Below are positions 1 through 5,000 of a DNA stretch of 5,000 nucleotides, one piece after another. Location of the stretch: assembly GCA_934501135.1 (NCBI GenBank), contig CAKSUE010000081.1, forward strand, positions 1-5,000, written 5' to 3'. How positions within the stretch are numbered: the first letter of the stretch is position 1; the number at the start of each line of letters is the position of its first letter. Below the pieces are notes generated by a model. The model was not told where the DNA came from, did no database searches, and saw nothing but the letters and a program-made list of their open reading frames with translations. Both the position numbers and the translations under genes were made by a program. Source of the DNA: an uncultured Eubacteriales bacterium (GTDB taxonomy: Bacteria > Bacillota > Clostridia > Oscillospirales > Acutalibacteraceae).

Positions 1-1856
1 CAGATGTACCGATTGATGTAGATATTAATTTATTTGTTCCTAAAGAGTGCGACAAAGAAAAAACGCGAAATCTTATGGCTAAGCTTGAATTTTTCTCTTT
101 AATAGATAAAATGGGCCTTAGAAACGAAAACAAAGAAATGAATGGAACTCAAAGTAACACAAAGTATAAAGTTATAAGAGAAAATATAAGTTTAGAAAAT
201 TTGTATAAAAATATTAGCAAAAGCAAAAAGGTAAGATTTTTAGCTGAAACAGATGAATTTAAAAAAGTTATATTGATAGCGATTATTACAGATAGTATAA
301 TTTATGTTGTGAGTAATGCCCAAGATGGATTCAATAAATTTGTTAAAAAATTATTTGAAGATCGGAATATTGAAAAACAAACCCATGATATAAAATCACT
401 TATATCTGCATTAGATATTATGAATGTTAATTATAAAAATATAGGATTCGATACTATGCTTGCAGCATATCTTTTAAATCCATCAGCATCCGACTATTCT
501 TTAGATAGGCTTTGTAATGAGTATGGGGCATCTAAGGCGAGTTTTGATGGTGAAAAAAATGAAAGTTTATTAATTAATGTTTCTATACTTGATGATATTA
601 TAGATAAACTTGAAGAAAGTATTGAAAAAAATGGTCAGCAAGAATTATTGCGCAAAGTAGAAATACCATTATCGGGTCTTCTTGCCAAAATGGAAAATAT
701 AGGTTTTGGTGTGGATGCTGAGGGTATTAAAAAGTATGGCGATATGCTGAATAAGAAAATTTGCGAAATGCAAAAACAAATTTACGACTATGTTGGATAT
801 GAATTTAACATTAATTCGCCAAAACAGTTAGGATCTGCTTTGTTTGAAGGATTAGGTCTCCCGGCAGGAAAAAAGACTAAAAGCGGATATTCAACTAATG
901 CGGAGGTCCTTGAGGGCATTAGATATGCACATCCAGTGGTAGATGCTATACTTGAGTATAGGACTTTGGCAAAATTGAAATCTACTTATTGTGATGGTAT
1001 GCTTAAGGTTATAGAAGACGATGGAAGAATTCACTCTAAGTTTAATCAGGTAGAAACTAGAACAGGAAGAATAAGCTCAACTGAACCTAATCTTCAAAAT
1101 ATACCTGTTAAAACAGATATAGGTCGTGAACTTAGAAGATTTTTTAAGGCTAAAGAGGGCCACGTATTAGTTGATGCAGATTATTCACAAATTGAATTAA
1201 GGGTATTGGCTCATGTTGCAGATGATAAGAATATGATAGAAGCTTTTAAGAATAATGAAGATATTCATGCTATAACGGCGTCTCAGGTTTTTCATATTCC
1301 TTCGGAAATGCTTACTCCTCTTATGAGAAGCCGTGCTAAGGCTGTAAATTTTGGGATAGTTTATGGAATAAGTGCATTTTCATTATCTAAAGATATTGGT
1401 GTTACGGTAAAAGAAGCCAAGAAATATATCGACAATTATTTGTCACATTATTCAGGTGTTGATAAATATATGAAAGAGATAGTTGAAAAGGCTGAAGAAA
1501 ATGGATATGTTGAGACAATGTTTAAAAGGAGGAGATATTTGCCAGAGCTTACATCTTCTAATTTTAATCTTAGATCATTCGGAAAAAGAGTAGCTATGAA
1601 TATGCCAATACAAGGCGCTGCCGCAGATATTATTAAGATCGCTATGATTAAGGTTGAAAATAGGCTTATAGAGGAAAATTTAAAGGCTAGGTTAATTTTA
1701 CAAGTACATGATGAACTGATAGTTGAAGCTCCTGAAAATGAAGCTGAAAAAGTTGCTAATATTTTAAGGGATGAGATGGAATCTGCAGTTGATTTAAAGG
1801 TACCGCTAATAGCGGAGGCATCAGTAGGAAAAACTTGGTACGAAGCAAAGGTATGA
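1..1856 (+). CDS. polA: DNA polymerase I, C-terminal two thirds (5'-truncated by window edge)
   Basis: Family A DNA polymerase, which fills gaps during Okazaki-fragment maturation and excision repair. The frame (first full codon at base 3) is open from the edge, so the Met at 75 is internal; 617 codons are visible. The part missing upstream should hold the 5' nuclease domain. The start of the window matches the linker after that domain. A proofreading-like domain follows (about 160-630) with its FDTML segment at 447, but the acidic metal ligands of Klenow appear lost. The polymerase domain (about 650-1853) is intact: RTGRISSTEPNLQNIP from 1059; motif A DYSQIELR with catalytic Asp at 1179; motif B/O-helix with Arg 1326, Lys 1338, Phe 1350 and Tyr 1362 (counterparts of E. 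coli R754, K758, F762, Y766); motif C QVHDE with Asp 1710 and Glu 1713. Phe at the O-helix position is the form that discriminates against dideoxynucleotides. The stop is TGA; ywlE begins 11 bases later. Identification is secure. Confidence 0.97.
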   Translation, partial: DVPIDVDINLFVPKECDKEKTRNLMAKLEFFSLIDKMGLRNENKEMNGTQSNTKYKVIRENISLENLYKNISKSKKVRFLAETDEFKKVILIAIITDSIIYVVSNAQDGFNKFVKKLFEDRNIEKQTHDIKSLISALDIMNVNYKNIGFDTMLAAYLLNPSASDYSLDRLCNEYGASKASFDGEKNESLLINVSILDDIIDKLEESIEKNGQQELLRKVEIPLSGLLAKMENIGFGVDAEGIKKYGDMLNKKICEMQKQIYDYVGYEFNINSPKQLGSALFEGLGLPAGKKTKSGYSTNAEVLEGIRYAHPVVDAILEYRTLAKLKSTYCDGMLKVIEDDGRIHSKFNQVETRTGRISSTEPNLQNIPVKTDIGRELRRFFKAKEGHVLVDADYSQIELRVLAHVADDKNMIEAFKNNEDIHAITASQVFHIPSEMLTPLMRSRAKAVNFGIVYGISAFSLSKDIGVTVKEAKKYIDNYLSHYSGVDKYMKEIVEKAEENGYVETMFKRRRYLPELTSSNFNLRSFGKRVAMNMPIQGAAADIIKIAMIKVENRLIEENLKARLILQVHDELIVEAPENEAEKVANILRDEMESAVDLKVPLIAEASVGKTWYEAKV

Positions 1857-1870
1857 GGTGAGATGTAGTG
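1855..1870 (+). promoter_or_regulatory. Ribosome binding site and GTG start of ywlE
   Basis: GAGGTGA at 1855-1861 overlaps the polA stop codon and lies 6 bases before the GTG at 1868. The ATG at 1863 is followed at once by TAG, so it cannot be the start. GTG places the phosphatase P-loop at the normal distance from the N-terminus. The ribosome binding site inside the polA stop region suggests translational coupling of the two genes (inference). Confidence 0.8.
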
Positions 1871-2305
1871 AAAAGAATTTTATTTATTTGTACAGGTAAT
1901 ACATGTAGAAGCCCAATGGCAGAAGGAATATTTAGAAAAATAACAGAGCCAGAAAAATATATTATCGAAAGTGCTGGAATTATGTCATTAGGTGGTGAAA
2001 GTGCTTGCAAGGATGCAATTACAGCTTGCAAGGAATTAGATATTGATATTAGCAATCATAGATCAAAATCTTTATCTAAAGTGGAAAATTTAAAAGATGT
2101 GGATTTATTTGTTGTTATGTCTAATAGCCACGCGGATATTCTTGAAAGATTAAATATTCCTAAAAGTAAAATAATAGTTTTAGGCGATGGCATACCAGAT
2201 CCATATTTAAGAGGACTTGATGAATATAGAAAAACACGCGATAAAATCAAAAATGAACTTTTAAATTTGTATAGTAAAATAAGAGATGATCTAATTGATA
2301 GTTAG
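1868..2305 (+). CDS. ywlE: Low-molecular-weight phosphatase, probable protein arginine phosphatase (YwlE type)
   Basis: Cytosolic 145-residue member of the low-molecular-weight protein tyrosine phosphatase family, normal in length. The CX5RS P-loop is at the N-terminus: Cys8 (nucleophile), Arg14, Ser15, in the context CTGNTCRSPMAEG. The general-acid Asp is Asp111 in the IPDPY segment near the C-terminus. The family segment SAG (residues 35-37) and the conserved NHRSKSL (63-69) are present. Thr12 in the P-loop matches Thr11 of Bacillus YwlE, the residue that favours phosphoarginine; classical tyrosine phosphatases carry a bulkier Ile or Leu there. YwlE reverses phosphorylation by the McsB arginine kinase, which marks proteins for ClpCP. 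mcsB is not in this window, so the substrate is inferred from the P-loop alone; a phosphotyrosine phosphatase is the alternative. The end overlaps the start of rimI by 11 bases. Confidence 0.9.
   Translation: MKRILFICTGNTCRSPMAEGIFRKITEPEKYIIESAGIMSLGGESACKDAITACKELDIDISNHRSKSLSKVENLKDVDLFVVMSNSHADILERLNIPKSKIIVLGDGIPDPYLRGLDEYRKTRDKIKNELLNLYSKIRDDLIDS
2281..2297 (+). promoter_or_regulatory. Weak ribosome binding site and TTG start of rimI, inside the end of ywlE
   Basis: AAGAGATGA at 2281-2289 lies 5 bases before the TTG at 2295. The next in-frame start, ATG at 2307, has no purine-rich site at proper spacing, since TTGATAGTTAGA precedes it. TTG also gives the N-terminus MIVRMDSS, which fits the usual short beta-strand opening of RimI proteins. 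The site is weak, so translation may depend on ribosomes finishing ywlE (inference). The ATG at 2307 is not excluded. Confidence 0.55.
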
Positions 2306-2747
2306 AATGGATAGCTCCCATATAGGAGATGTAGCAAATATTGAAAAGGTCTGTTTTCTATCTCCGTGGTCCTATAAAAGTATAGAAGAACAGTTAAAAA
2401 ATTCAAACGCTTATTATGTTGTTTACATATCTGAGCAAATGGTAGTTGGGTATGCTGGTATGTATTATGTTTGTTCAGAGGGATACATTAATAATATAGC
2501 AGTTTTACCGGAGTTTAGGGGAATAGGAATAGCAAAAAAACTTTTATGTAACCTTATAAATTATTCAAATTTAAATAAGCTTGAATTTTTATCTTTAGAG
2601 GTTAGAGTATCTAATAAAGTTGCAATAAGTTTATATCGTTCTAGTGGGTTTGAAGATATAGGAAAAAGACGTTCGTTTTATTCAAATCCAAAAGAGGACG
2701 CTTTAATTATGACTCGATTTTTTAATAATAAAAAAGTGGACATATAG
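2295..2747 (+). CDS. rimI: Ribosomal-protein-alanine N-acetyltransferase family protein (GNAT)
   Basis: A 150-residue single-domain GNAT acetyltransferase with the RimI layout. RimI transfers acetyl from acetyl-CoA to a protein N-terminus; in E. coli the substrate is ribosomal protein S18. The acetyl-CoA pyrophosphate-binding motif is RGIGIA at residues 75-80 (R/QxxGxG/A), preceded by the typical strand INNIAVLPEF. Residues 101-119 (LEVRVSN, then ISLYRSSGF) are the RimI signature and contain Glu102 and Tyr114, counterparts of E. coli catalytic Glu103 and Tyr115. The C-terminal YSNPKEDALIM is also characteristic. The TTG start overlaps ywlE by 11 bases. tsaD follows after 95 bases, a common bacterial neighbour of rimI. 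RimI-like GNATs in Gram-positives can be less substrate-specific than the E. coli enzyme, so S18 as substrate is inferred. The ATG at 2307 would shorten it by 4 residues. Confidence 0.92.
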   Translation: MIVRMDSSHIGDVANIEKVCFLSPWSYKSIEEQLKNSNAYYVVYISEQMVVGYAGMYYVCSEGYINNIAVLPEFRGIGIAKKLLCNLINYSNLNKLEFLSLEVRVSNKVAISLYRSSGFEDIGKRRSFYSNPKEDALIMTRFFNNKKVDI

Positions 2748-2842
2748 AGACTAAACTTGTTGATATGGATATCTGGTAAAAAAAGAAAATACATAAAGTA
2801 GTAATTTGAAAATTTAAAATATAATTTTATATAGGGGGATAA
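2748..2842 (+). other. Intergenic gap rimI-tsaD, no clear promoter or terminator
   Basis: These 95 AT-rich bases hold no GC-rich hairpin followed by a T-run. A short imperfect palindrome, GATATGGATATC, sits at 2762-2773. TTGAAA (2806) and TATAAT (2820) occur but are only 8 bases apart, and the TATAAT would leave no room for a leader before the tsaD ribosome binding site. I infer that tsaD may be read through from the upstream genes, but a weak promoter cannot be excluded. Confidence 0.4.
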
Positions 2843-2845
2843 ATG
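2833..2845 (+). promoter_or_regulatory. Ribosome binding site and ATG start of tsaD
   Basis: AGGGGGAT at 2833-2840 precedes the ATG at 2843, with 4 bases between the G-run and the start. It fixes a start that gives the invariant N-terminus MRILAIESSCDET of the TsaD family. Confidence 0.85.
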
Positions 2846-3850
2846 AGAATACTAGCAATAGAAAGCTCTTGCGATGAGACAGCTGCTGCAGTGGTAGAGG
2901 ATGGAAGAAAAGTTATTTCTTCGGTAATAGCATCTCAAGTTGAAGAGCATAAGATTTATGGAGGCGTTGTACCAGAGATTGCCTCAAGAAGACATGCTGA
3001 AGCAATTGTTGGTGTTGTGGATAAAGCTTTAAATGATGCTAATATTAAATTAGATGATGTGGATGCAATAGCAGTTACTCATGCACCGGGATTAATTGGA
3101 GCTCTTTTAGTAGGAGTGAATTTTGCTAAGGGATTATCCTTAGCATCGGGTTTACCACTAATTCCAGTTCATCATTTAAGGTCACATATTGCTTCTAATT
3201 ATATTTCAAACTTAAATTTAAAACCACCGTTTTTATGTCTTGTGGTATCTGGTGGACATAGCCATATAATTGAGGTTAAAGGATATACCGACCTAAAAAT
3301 TATTGGTAAAACTAGAGACGATGCAGCGGGAGAGGCCTTTGATAAAGCGGCAAGGGCTATGGGTATGTCTTACCCTGGAGGAATACATTTGGATAAGATG
3401 GCAGAAGGGGGAGATCCGGATTCTTTTAAGCTTCCTCATCCAAAAGTTAATGGTTCGGAGTATGACTTTAGCTTTTCTGGATTAAAAACAGCTGTTTTGA
3501 ACCAGATTAATAATGCGAAACAAAAGGGTGAAGAGCTAAACATAGTAAATTTATCTGCATCGTTCAGAAAGGTTCTTGTTGATTGTTTAGTTGAAAATTT
3601 TATAAAAGCTGCTAAAAATTTAAATTACGATAAGCTTGTTATTGCAGGTGGGGTATCAGCAAACTCTCATTTAAGAAAAAGGCTTGATGATGAATGTAAA
3701 AAATATGGGTGGACTTTATACAAACCGGATCTTTCTCTTTGTGGCGATAATGCTGCAATGGTAGGTTCTCAAGCTTATTATGAATATCTCGAGGGGTCTG
3801 TGGCAACACTTGATTTGAATGCTTGTGCGAATATGTCAATTGAATTTTGA
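2843..3850 (+). CDS. tsaD: tRNA N6-adenosine threonylcarbamoyltransferase
   Basis: TsaD (formerly Gcp/YgjD), the catalytic subunit that moves the threonylcarbamoyl group from threonylcarbamoyl-AMP to A37 of ANN-decoding tRNAs, acting in the cytosol with TsaB and TsaE. The 335 residues match the full family length (E. coli 337). It has the ASKHA fold: N-terminal IESSCDET (6-13); metal-binding His111 and His115 in the HHLRSHI segment (110-116); nucleotide-binding VSGGHSH (135-141); Asp167, Gly180 and Asp184, equivalent to the E. coli substrate-binding positions; GGVSAN (269-274); and the third metal ligand Asp302 in CGDNAA. All key residues are present, so it should be active. It follows rimI, a frequent pairing, but tsaB and tsaE, often in the same cluster, are not in this window. 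The stop is TGA and no clear terminator follows. Confidence 0.98.
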   Translation: MRILAIESSCDETAAAVVEDGRKVISSVIASQVEEHKIYGGVVPEIASRRHAEAIVGVVDKALNDANIKLDDVDAIAVTHAPGLIGALLVGVNFAKGLSLASGLPLIPVHHLRSHIASNYISNLNLKPPFLCLVVSGGHSHIIEVKGYTDLKIIGKTRDDAAGEAFDKAARAMGMSYPGGIHLDKMAEGGDPDSFKLPHPKVNGSEYDFSFSGLKTAVLNQINNAKQKGEELNIVNLSASFRKVLVDCLVENFIKAAKNLNYDKLVIAGGVSANSHLRKRLDDECKKYGWTLYKPDLSLCGDNAAMVGSQAYYEYLEGSVATLDLNACANMSIEF

Positions 3851-3860
3851 TGTTTTTATG

Positions 3861-3911
3861 TTAAAATTTAATAAATTATACATTGAAAAATCTATTGATA
3901 TATCTTATAAT
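3861..3911 (+). promoter_or_regulatory. Near-consensus sigma-A-type promoter for pckG, with AT-rich UP-like tract
   Basis: The -35 box TTGAAA (3883-3888, 5 of 6 matches) and the -10 box TATAAT (3906-3911, perfect) are separated by exactly 17 bases. A pure A/T tract (3861-3880) sits just upstream of the -35 box, where an UP element would bind the RNA polymerase alpha subunit. Transcription should start near 3918, leaving a leader of about 45 bases. I see no obvious operator palindrome or riboswitch-sized leader, so any control is not visible here. Confidence 0.8.
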
Positions 3912-3946
3912 TTTAATTAAACATTTTTGGTTACTTAATAGTAGAA

Positions 3947-3967
3947 AGGGAAGGTGCAGTTTTAATG
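3947..3967 (+). promoter_or_regulatory. Ribosome binding site and ATG start of pckG
   Basis: The purine-rich GGGAAGGTG (about 3948-3956) lies 8 bases before the ATG at 3965 and closely matches the anti-Shine-Dalgarno complement. The ATG gives [11 protein letters not shown], the usual N-terminus of bacterial GTP-PEPCK. The next in-frame ATG, 13 codons further in, lacks such a site. Confidence 0.85.
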
Positions 3968-5000
3968 ACAGAAAATAAGAATGTTCTTGAGTGGATAGAA
4001 AAAATGAAGGAGCTTGTAAATCCTGATAATATTGTTTGGATTGATGGCTCAGAGGAACAACTAGAATCTCTGCGCAAAGAAGCATGCTCAACAGGTGAGC
4101 TTATTAAGCTTAATCAGGAAAAATTACCTGGTTGCTATCTTCACAGAACGGCTGTAAATGATGTTGCTCGTGTTGAAGATAGAACTTTTATTTGCTCTAA
4201 AAAAGAAGAAGACGCTGGACCAACAAATAACTGGTGGGACCCTAAAGAAGCTTATGAAAAATTGTATTCAATAGCTAAAGATAGCTACAAGGGTCGCACA
4301 ATGTATGTTATCCCTTACTCAATGGGCCCTGTTGGCTCTCCTGTATCTAAAATAGGTATTGAACTTACAGATTCAATATATGTTGTTTTGAATATGGCTA
4401 TTATGACTCGTGTGGGAAAATCAGTTTTAGAGGCATTAGGAGATAGTAATGACTGGGTTCGTGGATTACATTGTAAATGTGATATTGATCCAGAAAATAG
4501 ATATATTTGTCATTTCCCCGAAGATTATACAATTATTTCTGTCAATTCTGGTTATGGTGGAAACGTTCTTTTAGGAAAGAAATGCTTTGCGTTAAGAATC
4601 GCTTCTTATCTTGGCAAAAAAGAAGGTTGGATGGCTGAGCATATGCTTATTCTTGGAATTGAAAATCCAAAAGGAGAAACTAAATATATTTCAGCTGCAT
4701 TCCCATCTGCTTGTGGTAAAACCAATCTTGCAATGCTTATTCCTCCTGAAGGATATAGAAAGGATGGATATAAAGTTTGGTGTGTTGGCGATGATATTGC
4801 CTGGATGAGAAAGGGTAGAGATGGAAGGCTTTATGCTATAAATCCAGAAAACGGATTCTTTGGTGTTGCTCCTGGAACCAATTCAAAGTCTAATCCAAAT
4901 GCTTTGGACTCTACAAAAGAAGGAACAATCTTTACAAATGTTGCTCTTAATTTAGATGATGATACTGTTTGGTGGGAAGGGTTAGATAAAAATCCACCAG
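3965..5000 (+). CDS. pckG: Phosphoenolpyruvate carboxykinase (GTP), N-terminal part, cut by window edge
   Basis: GTP-dependent PEPCK, which interconverts oxaloacetate + GTP and phosphoenolpyruvate + GDP + CO2 in the cytosol. The frame is open from the ATG to the right edge: 345 codons of a family usually near 600 residues. Visible landmarks are [10 protein letters not shown] (25-34); the substrate-binding HRT...[10 protein letters not shown] segment with Arg61; MGPVGSP; the Lys205-Lys206 pair in GKKCFALR, one of which corresponds to the Mn-binding lysine; His226 in WMAEHM, the Mn-binding histidine; the GTP-type P-loop FPSACGKTN (246-254) with reactive Cys250, Lys252 and Thr253; and the metal-binding Asp pair 276-277 in GDDIAWMR. 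The Cys-containing P-loop and overall sequence separate it from the unrelated ATP-type PckA. The C-terminal nucleotide-binding part lies outside the window. It has its own promoter. Direction in vivo (gluconeogenic or anaplerotic) cannot be read from the sequence. Confidence 0.97.
   Translation, partial: MTENKNVLEWIEKMKELVNPDNIVWIDGSEEQLESLRKEACSTGELIKLNQEKLPGCYLHRTAVNDVARVEDRTFICSKKEEDAGPTNNWWDPKEAYEKLYSIAKDSYKGRTMYVIPYSMGPVGSPVSKIGIELTDSIYVVLNMAIMTRVGKSVLEALGDSNDWVRGLHCKCDIDPENRYICHFPEDYTIISVNSGYGGNVLLGKKCFALRIASYLGKKEGWMAEHMLILGIENPKGETKYISAAFPSACGKTNLAMLIPPEGYRKDGYKVWCVGDDIAWMRKGRDGRLYAINPENGFFGVAPGTNSKSNPNALDSTKEGTIFTNVALNLDDDTVWWEGLDKNPP

Noticed and set aside
75..77. ATG at 75 as the start of polA
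   Set aside because: The same frame is open back to base 3 and encodes recognisable Pol I linker sequence (DVPIDVDINLFVPKE), so this Met is internal.
1756..2250. Two minus-strand ORFs (1756-2055 and 2056-2250)
   Set aside because: They lie opposite the end of polA and ywlE, have no recognisable domain or ribosome site, and are explained as antisense shadows of conserved genes.
2806..2833. Possible promoter directly before tsaD (TTGAAA at 2806 with TATAAT at 2820 or TATATA at 2828)
   Set aside because: The first pair has only an 8-base spacer. The second has a 16-base spacer, but its start point would fall in or after the ribosome binding site.
3303..3485. Short + strand ORF inside tsaD in another frame
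   Set aside because: It overlaps the conserved core of tsaD completely and resembles no known protein.
3851..3882. Terminator after tsaD (AAATTTAATAAATTTAT-like inverted A/T stretch)
   Set aside because: The stem would be pure A/T and short, without a G/C core or proper T-run; it is better explained as the AT-rich upstream part of the pckG promoter.
3639..4091. Minus-strand ORFs at 3639-3839 and 3876-4091
   Set aside because: The first is antisense to the TsaD C-terminus. The second runs across the pckG promoter and start. Both are low-complexity, with no family motif.
4611..4808. Short + strand ORF inside pckG
   Set aside because: It is out of frame with the clearly coding PEPCK P-loop and metal-binding region, so it is a shadow.

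Overview
This is an AT-rich stretch of a low-GC Gram-positive genome, most likely a member of the Clostridia. Strong AG-rich Shine-Dalgarno sites, GTG and TTG starts, AT-biased codons, a Pol I with a decayed proofreading domain and a YwlE-type arginine phosphatase all fit this. The species cannot be named from the sequence. All five genes lie on the + strand and fill nearly the whole window.

Layout: (1) the 3' two thirds of polA (DNA polymerase I), whose reading frame is already open at the left edge; (2) ywlE, a low-molecular-weight phosphatase of the protein-arginine type, starting 11 bases after the polA stop with GTG; (3) rimI, a GNAT N-acetyltransferase, starting with TTG inside the end of ywlE; (4) after a 95-base gap, tsaD, the catalytic subunit for tRNA t6A37 synthesis; (5) after a 114-base gap holding a near-consensus sigma-A-type promoter, the 5' part of a GTP-dependent phosphoenolpyruvate carboxykinase gene (pckG), cut by the right edge.

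The polA-ywlE-rimI part is tightly packed and probably one transcript. tsaD may belong to it, since no convincing promoter or terminator separates them. rimI and tsaD are frequent bacterial neighbours, but tsaB and tsaE are not in this window. pckG has its own promoter and is probably an independent unit of central carbon metabolism.

I saw no RNA gene, mobile element, CRISPR array or sign of a new system. These are core housekeeping genes, and the findings below are modest.
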